This document shows positions 44,911 through 56,390 of a DNA stretch of 64,000 nt, in pieces (the stretch's first letter is position 1; every line of letters begins with the position of its first letter). Position numbers and translations under genes: made by a program. Source of the DNA: Tetracentron sinense (Eukaryota > Streptophyta > Magnoliopsida > Trochodendrales > Trochodendraceae); NCBI GenBank assembly GCA_015143295.1, contig CM026553.1, positions 1,550,001-1,614,000 on the forward strand, given 5' to 3'. A model generated the notes under the pieces. The model was not told the origin of the DNA. It did no database searches and saw nothing but the letters and a program-made list of their open reading frames with translations.

Positions 44911-46154
44911 TGTTAGACATGATGCCCAGAAAAGTCATTTAGATTGTTAGACTCTTATTAATTTGATTAATAAAGACTTCTTCTTAATCTATTATGTATT
45001 CATTATGGGTAATTGACCATTATCATGAGATGATCTATACGATATGAGATATCGATAAAGGTCCTTAAGATATATTGTAGGAAAGTTATGTGATTGGATT
45101 ATCACAGGCAGATATAACTTTTCAGTTCCTTATACCTTATATGGTCACAACTGTGGGTGAAGCTAGACACTTCACTTATATGGTTGCCAAAATGGTATGA
45201 TGTTCTTAATAGTTGAGATGTAGTTCTATCTTGAACTATTGTAATGGAGACTACACATCAGCATATGGGTGCTTAAATGTATACTGACTGATTGCATACA
45301 ATGAGAGACCTCTTGTATAAACATACTATCAGATAGTTGGTCTCTCATTCACATTGAACTGTTTCGATGATCCTTAGATCTGATGAGTTCATCTATGACT
45401 GAGTAGTGATTTGACTATTTTGATTCTACATTTAGGGAATACGATATAGTGACATTTGGATAGTTAGAAAGTTGTTCGAGTCATGATGAATTTCAAACAA
45501 GAAATCCATGCTTATTAATTTGAGAGATTATCCAAGTTCCGAGTAAGACAGTTGATTAAGTTCGAATCTTGCACAGGTGATTTTGAAATCAAAATGAGTT
45601 TTGAAATATACTTTTATTAAAAGATATTATAGTTATAAAAGGATTTTCTCAAAATGTTTTTCATGAGAAATTGTTTTTCATGGCTTAATCAAAAGTCTTG
45701 GAAACCCGGATGATGTACAATGGGCTATGAGTTAGATAGTATTAAAAATCTCAAAGGCCCATTAGGGATAATGTATTTGGAAGGATAAATTGAATTAAAA
45801 AGTTCATGTGGCGGGATTCATATTGGTTAAATGTTCATACACTGGAATTCAATTGCAACATGGATATCTCACGTCACTTGCAATTCTGATGTAATTCCTG
45901 TTTAGGATCAATGGGATAACATTGGTGAGCCAGGGTAAGAATGTCCTAGAGCAATCTGTGGAAATGCTCACATAAGAAATACAAGCTCTTAAATTGATTA
46001 AATGTTAATCAAATTATTGAAGTGATTAAAAGTTAATTATTGAATAAATAGATTAAAAGTTAATCTATGGTTTATATTAATTGTTAATTTAAATCGAGGG
46101 GTTATTTTAATAATTATTTAATTAACCTAATTAAAGGGGAAATGGGTTTGACCC
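44911..46154 (+). mobile_element. LTR-X copy 4 (3' part missing)
   Basis: Starts TGTTAGACATGATGCCCAG and matches copy 3 in inverse orientation. It is truncated where the TekF LTR begins at 46155. Confidence 0.7.
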
Positions 46155-48012
46155 TGTCGTGACCCAAAATACCCCCTAGGAGTTAGGATACCTTGGCGTC
46201 GTAAACTCATTACCAAACCATCTTGTACAACTCATAAGACATGTAATAGCGGAAGCGAAATACAAAACTTCTATACATCCTATATCCAAGTTTATACACA
46301 ACCAAAATTAAGAGCGAACATGCTCGCTCATCAAAATACAGGTATCAGTCTCTCCCTATCTCACTCATTTTGGGGCCATCACCTATCAAGTATCCTCTGA
46401 TACTCCTGAAGCTCCTCCAGAGTAGGTATCTCCTCAACATATTCCTCCTCGATCCCAGGCTCCTGAGGATGCTCGCCACAGATGTTGAGAGGACCTGCCG
46501 ACATAATATGTACGGCTGAGTATTGAATACTTTGCGTATACAAACCACTAGATAGTAATGTCATAAACATGAATATAGTATATATATTGCAGTTCAAATC
46601 ATTTCACATGCATTATTTTAATCAGAGCGCGAAAAACGTAATTTAAAACAATCATGTGCATATACCCTTAGAAAAATATCTTCTTTTGCTTTACCATCTT
46701 TACTTTACGTTCCTTTACATCTTTGCATTACGGGTATTGTAAAATACCTTAGTTTCCATTACTTTCTATCTACAGGTATTTCAAATACCCTAGATCCACC
46801 TCAGGAGTCGAGCAACTAGTACCCATGTACCCACATAAACTGGGCGGGCCTACTATTATCCTCACCTTTGGCTACCTTCGAAGTAGACGACTAGTATCCA
46901 TCTCCCTTCCGGGTGGTCTGCTATTCGTCAGAGTCCGATGACCAGTATCTGTTTCCCTTCCAGGGGGCCTGCTATCGTGCCTCCCTACCAGTAGTAATCA
47001 GTTGATTAGTACCCATGAACCCACAGGAGATGGGCGGGCCTTAACCTGAGATAGATGACTAGAATCATCCTGTACCATTATTTTCTCATATACTTTCCAT
47101 TTCTTTTCCTTTTACTTTCCATTACTTTCCCTTTACATCTTATACTTTACTTTTGCCTTTACTTCTTTGGATAACCATAATTGATAAAATCTCAATCATG
47201 CAAACATATGTGCTTGTGTAGAAATTGTGAATAACATGGTAAACAAAACAGAAAACTATACTTATCACCAATATTTCACCTTCTCATTTATAGTAATAGC
47301 CTAGGTATAGGTAAAGTCATACACATCCAAGCACAAATGGAATATATGGTTTTCTCATTGGTTTTCCCCAAAACTTAAAGCTTTTAATCATGCTTTTCAT
47401 CTTTGAATTCTAACATCAAGAATAGATAATAAACTAGGAATTTCTACACTTTTTATTAGTTGGTTGAAAGCATAAAAGCATCACAATTCGCTAGTAGGAT
47501 TCCCTACTAGTTCAAGCACAACCAAAGGATTTTATCTTAAATTTAGAAGATGATTTATGCCATTAAAAGCTAGTAGAAAGTATCTACATATTAAAATTTA
47601 TAACAAGCAACCTAGTATAACAACAACAAGTGGATTTGATCTAGATTTATAACATATGGTTCATGAAATTAACATCTAGTAGAGTGTATCTACCTTTCTC
47701 AATCCAAATCCCTTTGGTTGAGCACTTGAGAAATGACTTAGAGATGAGCTTCATGCTTGAAGAGGACTCATGGAAGTGAAGATCGAACTTCGGAAGCAAG
47801 AACAAACTTCACCAAGTGATCACAAGCAAAACCCTTTGCAAAAACCCTAACTTCTCTTTCTTTTCTCTCAAAATCTGCTCTAAGGGTGTTGTAAACCCTA
47901 AGCCACGAAATTGGCTTGTATTTATAGCCAAATGGGTTGGCCAAAGACCCCCATTCCCTTAAAAGATCTCGAAAGAGTCGGTTTCAGTACAAAAAGTATG
48001 GAGGGGTCGACC
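46155..48012 (-). mobile_element. TekF: truncated Tekay LTR
   Basis: Minus-strand LTR ending GGGTCACGACA at 46155. On its strand TATAAATA (about 47920) is followed by donor-like AAAG|GTAGATACACTC (about 47692), a tandem region with CCCAT...ATGGG pairings (46800-47060), a damaged conserved hairpin and a micro-ORF. Its U3 is cut by TekG; the rest would lie beyond the window if TekG inserted here. Confidence 0.75.
46379..46504 (-). CDS. LTR micro-ORF of TekF
   Basis: 41 codons: MSAGPLNICGEHPQ, then EPGIEEEYVEE, then a longer tail ending RILDR and stop. Shares the MSAG start and acidic core with the other LTRs, in the same frame. Confidence 0.42.
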   Translation of the reverse strand: MSAGPLNICGEHPQEPGIEEEYVEEIPTLEELQEYQRILDR

Positions 48013-48313
48013 TATCTCGACCCAAAACCCACCCTAGGAGTTAGAGTGAACTTTGGACGACTAATCATGACTTACATGACTTGCTAGACAAACCATCCTG
48101 TAAAAACCCACAGAGCATATACAAGGAGGTTATAAACAGTGGAAACATACTTAAACATAGCACAGCAGAAGACTTAACCAAACCTCTATGTATATACAAG
48201 TGATCCAAGTTATACAAAAAGATACACAAAAGAAAGTGCAGACATACCAGCCAAAATACATAAATCTAACTCTCAAGCTCACCCACAGCTATCCACTTAG
48301 AATCTACCACCAC

Positions 48314-48433
48314 CTAATAGTAGCCCTCGCCTTGAGGATCCTCCACAGGCTCCTCAACCTACTCCTCCTCCACCCACGGGCTCGGAGCACAGACATCAAA
48401 TGGAGCAGTAGCTCCCTCAGTACTTGTCGGCAT
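48314..48433 (-). pseudogene. LTR micro-ORF of TekG with internal stop
   Basis: Starts MPTSTEGATAPFDVCAPS, then PWVEEE, then TAG where other copies have a Tyr codon, then VEEPVEDPQGEGYY and stop. Without the internal stop the frame would be 39 codons, aligned with TekD. Confidence 0.4.
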
Positions 48434-48734
48434 AAGAAGTACGGCTGAACATGGAATACTCAGCGGGTACCAAATACTAACCAACAATCATAGCAACACC
48501 ATAGCAGTATAGGAAGCAGGAAGCAGTTCACATATATAAAGCCGGAACAATTAATATCAGAACAAGGAAATAAAGAAATTTATAATCATGCTTGCATTTC
48601 ATAAAAATCGATAAAACCCTTGAAAACATAGTGCACTTGACTTGAAAACTTGTCTATTGTGTCATGCGTGTCGTGCCATGCCATGCGTGTCATGCTTGTA
48701 TCATGCTTGCTTGCTTGGCAGAAAATAAACTACT

Positions 48735-49030
48735 TGTGAGGGAAGGGAGACCCTTCTTCCTAGAATGCTCATGTCATGTCATGTCATGCTAGCTTGCTCG
48801 GAAAAGTAAACTACTTGTGAGGGAAGGGAGACCCTTCTTCCTAAATGCCCATGCTTGTCATGCCATGCCATCATGCTTGCTCGGAAAGTAAACTACTTGT
48901 GAGGGAAGGGAGACCCTTCTTCCTAAATGCCCATGTCATGTCATGCTTGCCTGGAAAGTAAACTACTTGAGAGGGAAGGGAGACCCTTCTTCCTAAATGC
49001 ACTTGCGAGGGAAGGGAAACCCTTCTTATG
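48735..49030 (-). repeat. GAAGGG hairpin repeats of TekG
   Basis: Four to five units of 36-85 bp, each with GAAGGG, loop AGA (TCT on the sense strand) and CCCTTC. TekD uses GAGGGG-TCT-CCCCTC at the same place: both sides of one stem pair differ together. Confidence 0.78.
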
Positions 49031-49917
49031 ATATGTACTTGCCAAAAGCGAGGTAAAACATATCGTAGGATATGTCCCACCTCTAAATCTTGTTCTTGAA
49101 AATAACGATAATTCATGTCATTCATGTCGTGCTCGTTGAATCGTGTGCATACTTGCATTGGAATTTAAATATGACATTTGGGGATTTCACAATATATAGC
49201 ATGTCACAATTTAAACAATAAGCCTTTATGACATTTTAAAGAAAACAAGAACTCACACTATCATAAGCTCTAACAAGTTCATAAGTAATTAAGCATGCAT
49301 TTTCTTAATTTATCATTCGTTTTATTCACCTTGGCATTTCATCAAGCATAGGGTGTGTCCATTATTTATTCAAACCTAAATCATGCTTTTCTAGGTGGGT
49401 GATACTCACATCATACATGTTTGTTCATTATGGATACAATGCCCTCCCCATTTCATTCATCACAACCATACATACGGCATCCAATCGCCCATTCACATCG
49501 ACAACCATCCATTCATCCCATTAGGTTTATATATTATGAAAACAATGAAGAAGAAGAGAATAAAAGAGGTATGAACTGGGAGGGTAGCAAGAGATACCGA
49601 CCTTGACAAAAGAGGGAAGAAGCCCCTTGCAAAACGTCCGTGAGTCGCTGCCCTAGCTTGGAGAAACTGCTCCTTCGTGCTTGAACCGGAATCTTGAAGC
49701 AATCCAAGCTTGAGGTGATCTAGGGTTCACAACCCCTTTGATTTCTTCTCAAAAATCAAGCCCTAGGTTTAGAAATCTCCTTCTCTTCTCTCTTCCTCTC
49801 TAATATCTTCTAAGTGTGGTAAATGAGCCCTAAAGGCTTGGGCAAACCTTAATAGGCAAGAGTGAAATGCCCAAAAGATGAAAACACCCTTAATGAAAAT
49901 TCTGCAAAAACACTAAT

Positions 49918-50225
49918 ACCGAGCGATCAGTTGCCTACCGAGTGATCGGTGTTCTTGACCAGGCGATCGGTCAAAAACATGCTCTCTGAAAACATTTTCC
50001 ATACAAAAAAGTGCACCAGTCGAAAGCTACCGATCGATCGGTTTTGGACCGATCGATCGTTCCATGGACCGAGCGATCGATGCTCTGCAGGTCCAAACTG
50101 TGACCGGTCGACCGGTTGAGTTTGGGGGTTCTAGAAATGAACCCCATACAAAAGAAGTGCTAGAGGGGTTGACCCCTGGTCTGACCGGTCGACCGGTAGT
50201 GGAGGGGTCGACCGCTAGTCTGTCG
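49918..50225 (-). repeat. U3 palindrome array of TekG
   Basis: Mixes CCGATCGATCGG, ACCGAGCGATCG and ACCGGTCGACCGGT units in two blocks, the longest such array in the window. Confidence 0.72.
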
Positions 50226-50813
50226 CTCATGCTGCCCTGTTTTGTATGCCTAGATGTTTCAGCCATAACTTTTGAATCTTTCATTGGATTTTGACAATTC
50301 AACTTGCGTTGGATTCTAAATTCAAAGGGGAACAACTTTCATGTTTTGTACAAAGCCCAATTCGGAGTTTTAAAGTGTAGAAATGAGCCCACAAGTGGAC
50401 TGGTCCAAACTATTCCAGGAATTGTCAGCAGACCAGATCCCGGAAATCCCACATTTGACTTAACTTCTATTCCAAATCTCAAATAGTGATAAACATAAAC
50501 TTTAAAGAGGGGTTCAATATCTTTCTAATGGTTTAAGAATCACTCAATTTGGATAAGCTATGACCCAACTAGAGCTCTCTCAAGTGAGGTTATGGTAAGT
50601 CATCCACCCTCTTCGACACTTAGAGTATTTTATACTCTTTTTTCATTTATCCCAAACACCCTAAAAAATTTTCTTGTATAATCTAATTCATTCAAAACAC
50701 CTCCTTTTCATCTTTAAACATGAAGCCATAATTCCATTGAGGCTTTAGGCCTTGAAAAACACTATTCATAGCACTATTCACTCTACAGTGATCCCAAGTT
50801 CCGGGGTTCTACA

Positions 50814-51471
50814 TCCTCCCCCCCTTAAAAACATTTCGTCAGCGAAATTCAAAAGAGACACACTTTAGCAGTGATCCCAAGTCTGTTGCTACTACATATC
50901 TTATGGAAAAAATGCATACTAGCATCCATACATATAACTTACATGTTCTAACACCATTTATCACATCCTATTACACATTATATGTTTTAAATACCGTAAA
51001 CATGCGTACCTTGAGCAACACTCTCGGATTCTTGTGTGCTTTGATCGGTTAAGGCAAAGACTCTACCCTGAGTTGCCTGTCGAGGCGGCTGCATGACTGG
51101 CAGGGGGCCAGAGGCCTGAGGATACCTCTGCTGAAGAATCGGTCTACCTAGAGGCCTAGAAGCCTGAGAAGGCCCTTGCTATGTAGCCTATCGAGCCGGA
51201 GGCCTATTCCCCTGTGACTGCAATGGCAACTGGCAGCGTGGACAATCTTTGAACTGATGTCCCCGATCACCACAGTGAAAACACGTACCTGTGAGTGCAC
51301 GATAATCCTTACTCCTATGCCTTCTCCCACAATGGCTACACACCTCAGAGGTAAAAGTTACAGGCTGCCCATATTGTGTAGTCTGCGCAATATTAGATCG
51401 ACGGATCTATGGTACCCATGGAAGCCTCGAAACCTGAGCAGACATACCAGTTTGGCAAGGGGCAGACTTGA
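50814..51471 (-). pseudogene. gag: TekG: gag C-terminal part, intron donor and polypurine tract; pol absent
   Basis: Continues the TekG gag interrupted by TekH. It reads two zinc knuckles, CSHCGRRHRSKDY (degenerate) and CFHCGDRGHQFKDC (intact CCHC, about 51245-51285), then a Gln/Pro-rich stretch and RVFALTDQ. At 51009 gag reaches CAAG|GTACGC, the same donor as in TekD, and unspliced frame stops soon after. Only about 180 bp separate this from the polypurine tract, so protease, RT, RNase H and integrase are all deleted. At least one stop (near 51409) breaks the frame. Confidence 0.8.
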
Positions 51472-52274
51472 TGTCGCGCCCTAAAATACCCCCTACGAGT
51501 TAGGATACTTTGGCGACATGACTTATCCTTCAAACCATCCTACAAGACTATACAAAGCAAGCTAAATAGTGGACTTGAAAATTTCTTTTCATGACTTAAC
51601 CATATTCCAAGTGCAATTGGTTACAATAATTGAACAAAAATTAAAAACATGTACCTGAACTCCTTAACTTGAATTCCAACCCAAGTGATACAACCATTCC
51701 CAGACATAAGAGCCCAAAATACATGTCTCTCTCTCTCTCTCTCTCCCATATCTAACCCCTAATAGCTGGGCGAAAACTACAACAATCTCCTGCTCTCCCT
51801 GAGCTACCTCGACAAGCGTATGGTGTACCTGCCGACATAAAAGTACGACTGAGCATGGAATACTCAGCGAGCACAAGCTACTAGCTAACAATAGTAATAA
51901 CATTAATATATCATACATGATACAATTCATCAAAGGATACATAATCAGAGTGCGGAAGCTAAAACGAAATAACAATGTAAAGTAAATCATGAACATCATA
52001 TCTTAACTCATGCATTGTCACTCATATTCAAAGTCATGACTTGTTCTTGAATATACTTTTCGTGGTTTTCAAACCTTGCTTTCCGTATTTACAACTTATT
52101 CTTGTTTTGTTCTTGTATCGTGGAAATCACACATGCCTTGTTTTGTTCTTGTTTATCTAGTACCCGAACTATGAAATGGATGGACATACTAGGTTCTTAT
52201 CTAGTTCTTGTCTCGTGAGTATCATGTGTGTTTTCTTGTTGACTTGCTTGTGAATTTTCTTATTTGCCTGGGAA

Positions 52275-52635
52275 CAGATTATAATGCCCGTACCTAGTCT
52301 TAGTACATTATCACCCTTCCATATTTCTTGATTCTTGCTTGGAGACAGATACTAGTACTCGTACCTGGTCTTAGTATACTATTATCCTCTCATACTTGTT
52401 GGAAACAGGTGTTAATGCCCGTACTTGGTCTTAGTACATTAACACCCTTTCATGCTTGCCTTGGAAACATATGCTAGTGCCCATACCTGGTCTTAGTACA
52501 CTAGCATACTTTCATACTTGTTATGTTACTTGAAGATAGATGATAGTACCTGTGCCTAGTCTTAGTATACCAGCATCCTCTCATACATGTTTGGGAATAG
52601 ATGTTAGTGCCCGTACCTGGTTTTAGTACACTAAC
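52275..52635 (-). repeat. Covarying hairpin array, TekH 3' LTR
   Basis: Six tandem units of about 55-65 bp, loops close to CCCGTACCTGGTCTTAGTA. Stem arms (plus strand): ATAATG/CATTAT; GATACTAGTA/TACTATTATC (one mismatch); GGTGTTAATG/CATTAACACC (52408-52417 with 52437-52446); ATGCTAGTG/CACTAGCAT; GATGATAGTA/TACCAGCATC (two mismatches); GATGTTAGTG/CACTAACATC. Arms differ between units, but each arm matches its own partner. Confidence 0.88.
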
Positions 52636-53424
52636 ATCCTTCCATGATTCTTTATTCTTTCTTGTCGTGTTTTCTTGTGAGCCAAGTGTGACATATCCCA
52701 GGGATATGCCCTACCCTTGACATTCATGTTTGTTTAACTTGTGATCCAGAGGCTAGCACCCGCACATCCCTGGGCTACCAACCTCCTTGATGTTTCATTT
52801 ACTTGAGAGCCAGAGGCTAGCATCCTTTCACTTGGGCTACTATCCTCCTTACATATCATTTTCGTGTTTTATTTATCATGTATCAATACTCGTGGAAAAC
52901 CCGGTTCATGCATGGATCCGTGCTTGGTGTGTGTGACATTCGTGACGATCATACTATCATAGATGAATCAAGGACGCATATTGCATTTCAATTCTCTTTT
53001 AATAATCACGTTAACATGAAAGAATAAAGCAAAATATGACATTTCTTGCAATTGCACAGGCATGGGGAATTTAATGAAAACATATATAGCATTTGTTTTA
53101 AAATCACCTTTTAAGGAAAACTACACAAGTCATATTGTCACGCCCCAAAATACCCCCTAGGAGTTTAGAGATATTTTAGATGTGACACTTCGTACCTGCC
53201 AAACCATCCTGTAATGCACAAGATAAACACAGTACTAAACAATGATAATCAGAGCGCGGAAGCTAAACATAATTTACGGAAGCGAAAACTAAAATTTTCT
53301 TTTCTTTGTAATGATCCAAAATGTAGTATTCCAAGTTAACATAAATACAAAACACGCCTAAGTCTAAGGTGGACAGGCCCACCTATCAAAATATCAAAAT
53401 ACATAAGACCCAACACTTTCTCGA

Positions 53425-53580
53425 TCAATAGTCACCCCCGTGGGGCCAATGGTCTAAGTCTCTCGCCTCCGCCTGAGGCTCGACTACTAGATCCTCATAC
53501 GGTTCTTCCTCCCCGTAGTCCTCCTCTATCCAAGGACCCTGATCACATATGTCAAGAGGGGCTCGCGCACCTGCCGACAT
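53425..53580 (-). CDS. LTR micro-ORF of TekI (longest intact copy)
   Basis: 51 codons with ATG and stop: MSAGARAPLDICDQG, then PWIEEDYGEEEPYEDL, then an acidic tail ending HWPHGGDY. Starts seven bases past the conserved hairpin. No recognisable domain. Confidence 0.45.
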   Translation of the reverse strand: MSAGARAPLDICDQGPWIEEDYGEEEPYEDLVVEPQAEARDLDHWPHGGDY

Positions 53581-55214
53581 GAAAGTACGGCTGAGCATGG
53601 AATACTCAGCGAGTACAAGCTACTAGCTAGCCATAACAATAATAACACACGTAATAGTCATACCATGCAAAGCAGTAATAGAAGCATCACGAACTAAACA
53701 GTATTTGACATGGTACAATACAATCATTTAAAAGTGTGTGCATGAATGCAAAAACGCCGATAAAACCCAAGCTTGAAACCCATGTCCTGTCTCGATATGC
53801 CTCGTAGAAATCATGTATGCGTGCATGCATGAATGCATGATCATCATCTTGTAAACTTTCATCTTGTAACTTGTGAGCTAGAGGCTAGCACCCGAATCTC
53901 CCTAGGCTGCCAACCTCCTTGATATGCAATGCACTTGTGAGCCAGAGGTTAGTACCCGAATGTCCCTGGGCTACCAACCTCCTTGATATGCAATGTTTGG
54001 TTTTCTTGTGAGCCAGAGGCTAGTACCCGAATCTCCCTGGGCTACCAACCTCCTTGACAATAGGTGATTTTTATTACTTGTTTAGTTTTCTTGTGAGCCA
54101 GAGGCTAGTACCCGAATTTTTCCTGGGCTACCAACCTCCTTCACAATAGGTGTTTTAGGGGTTTTCTTGTGAGCCAGAGGCTAGTACCCGAATTCTCCCT
54201 GGGCTACCAACCTCCTTGACAAGAAATATTTTATTGTTGTTATTATTAGATGCATATGCTCTCGAAAAACTCGGTCATGTGTGAATGCGTGCTCATGTGC
54301 GTGCCAATAGTGACAAACGTGGGAATGCGGGTGACAAGAGAGATATGGCATTACATTTCATTCCATGATGTGAACATAGGTAACTTAAGTAATTTCCATA
54401 ACATTTGATCAATTTATCATTTATAAGAACGCATGCATAAAACCCATTTCCATATTCTTCATTTAAACCATTTATTCATAGTTTAGGTATTTTGTCAAAC
54501 ACATAGTATGCTATTTTCCTTCATGGTTCATTTCCATCCTTTTAGTGCATATTTTCCATTCAATCACACAAAGGTAAGTTTATTATTTGTGCAATGCCCA
54601 TCCTCCATTATCCAATCCACAACCCACACATACTATAAATCACCCATTCGGCATCCAATCGCCACATCCAATATCCATCCAAGCATCCATACCATTTCTT
54701 TATCTTGTTTATACTTATTAGGGATGATACATTTCACAAGAAAGCAACCATAATAGCATAAATCACATTTCATAAGGAAAAACCTAGATTATTGCTAGGG
54801 AAAGTTAGTAGGGTGTACTAACCTTAGATCAAGGCTTGATCTTGAAGAAACCTTGAAATAAAAGCTCTATTTGGAAGGAAGCCTTTCCTTGAAGGGGACT
54901 TGAGTTGGGGAAGAAACCCCTTTCAAAAACGTGAGTGAGTGCTGCCCTAGCTTGGAGAATGCACCCCACCCGAGCTTGAGCCTTGAAATTGAAGCAATCC
55001 AAGTTGAGGATGGTCAAGGGTTCTTAAACCCCCTTTGAATTCTCCTCAAAAACAAAACCCTAGGTTAGAGTCTCTTCTCCTCTCTCAAACTCTCAAAATC
55101 TCATAAGTATGGTAAATGAATCCCTAAGGCTCGTGCAAGCCTTAAGAAGAAAGGGTTTAACCCCCAAAAGATGAAAAAGCCCTTAATGAAATTTCTGCCA
55201 AAAAAAAACGCGAA

Positions 55215-55412
55215 GAGCGAGCGATCGGTGGTTATGACCGATCGATCGGTTGCCTACCGAGCGATCGGTGTTATTGACCGATCGACCGGTCAAAAACTCA
55301 CTCTCTGGAAAATTTCCCCATACAAATTTTTCGACCAGTCGATAGCCTCCGATCGATTGGTTTTGGACCGATCGATCGCTCCATGGACCGAGCGATCGGT
55401 GCTCTGCTGGTC
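55215..55412 (-). repeat. U3 palindrome array of TekI
   Basis: About seven units of GAGCGATCGGT, ACCGATCGATCGGT, ACCGATCGACCGGT and CCGATCGATTGG, in the same order as TekC (24569-24762). Confidence 0.75.
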
Positions 55413-56235
55413 CCGACTGTTTTGGCCATATCTTTTGACTCGTTCGTCCGATTTCGACGATTCAACTTGCGTTGGATTCGTCTCTCGAAAACGCACATTT
55501 CTGAGGTTTTGGAATTTCCAATTTCTCCCCTATTTATTAATTAGACTACGCGGAAGGCCATTCAACTATGAAATACTTATTCATTTACAGATGGAAAAGT
55601 CTGGGGTGCTACACATATTCCCCAAATCCGTCATTTTATCCTTAGCATTCTCATTCATGCATTCTGTCAAACACCTAATGTGCAACACATTCATAACCAC
55701 ATTGTTTCAAGTTCTTTAAGTTCATATGTTTCATCGTACACATGGCGTGCTTTTATTATGCGTACAATGCCCATCCACCATTTTCCATCACACACGTCAC
55801 ACAATACGGCATCCAATCGCCTCTCCATCCACCATCCATTCATACATCCCCAACTCATCCTTTATCTTGTTTAATTTAGGGAAGTTAAGCATTTAAATCA
55901 AAAAGGGAGAAATAAGGGAGATTCAATACACATTATACCCAAGAAAACTAGGTTTTTACTAAGGTAGTTAGTAGGGTGTACTAACCTTTGAGATCAAAGC
56001 TAGATCTTGAAGAAACCCTTGTTTTGGAATCTCCTTGCTTGAGGAAGAATGCCACTTGAAGATGGAGGAGTCCTTGCTAGGTGAGGAAGACCCCCATTGA
56101 TTTTGACTCCACTTGATCTCCACAAAACCCCTCTTGAAAATCCCCAATCTTCCTTCCTTTTCTCCCTCTCAATCCCTCTCTAGGTTTAAGTTCCCCCAAA
56201 ATCCCCAAAAACTCGGTTTTCAGAGCAAACTGGGC

Positions 56236-56390
56236 GCGAGTGTGATCGATCGCACCTTTGGTGCGATCTATCATACTTGGACCAAAAGGGAATCAAAGAA
56301 ACTCGCTTGAATGCGATCGATCGCAGAAATCTGTGATAGATCGCACCATTTTGTGATCGATCGCAGCTTATTTGCGATAGATCGCACCCA
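56236..56390 (-). repeat. U3 palindrome array of TekH 3' LTR (GCGATCGATCGC type)
   Basis: Units GTGATCGATCGCACC, GTGCGATCTATCATAC, TGCGATCGATCGCA, GTGATAGATCGCACC and relatives. The same array lies in the 5' LTR at 62050-62222. Confidence 0.78.

Larger units (their letters stand above)
48013..50813 (-). mobile_element. TekG 3' LTR (2.8 kb)
   Basis: Begins TGTAGAACCCCGG at 50813 and ends in a mutated GGGTCGAGATA at 48013. It has a palindrome array (49918-50225), donor-like AAG|GTCGGTATC (about 49600), GAAGGG hairpin repeats (48735-49030), the conserved hairpin (about 48438-48470) and a micro-ORF with an internal stop. It lies downstream of a polypurine tract (50814-50831) and the TekG gag. 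Confidence 0.85.
53136..55613 (-). mobile_element. TekI: solo Tekay LTR inside the TekH 3' LTR, perfect TSD
   Basis: 2478 bp, from TGTCACGCCCC to GGTGCTACA (plus-strand reading), flanked by CATAT at 53131-53135 and 55614-55618. The sister TekH LTR at 61431-61440 shows the empty site, AAGT-CATAT-TCCCC. It contains a CGATCG palindrome array (55215-55412), donor-like GGTTAGTACACCC (about 54822), five GTGAGCCAGAGGCTAG repeats (53870-54220), the conserved hairpin (about 53586-53618) and a micro-ORF. Close relative of TekC. Confidence 0.95.

Noticed and set aside
48735-49030. CRISPR-like regularly spaced repeats with palindromic cores
   Set aside because: Plant chromosome; the repeats lie inside LTRs, spacing is irregular and 'spacers' are themselves repeated.
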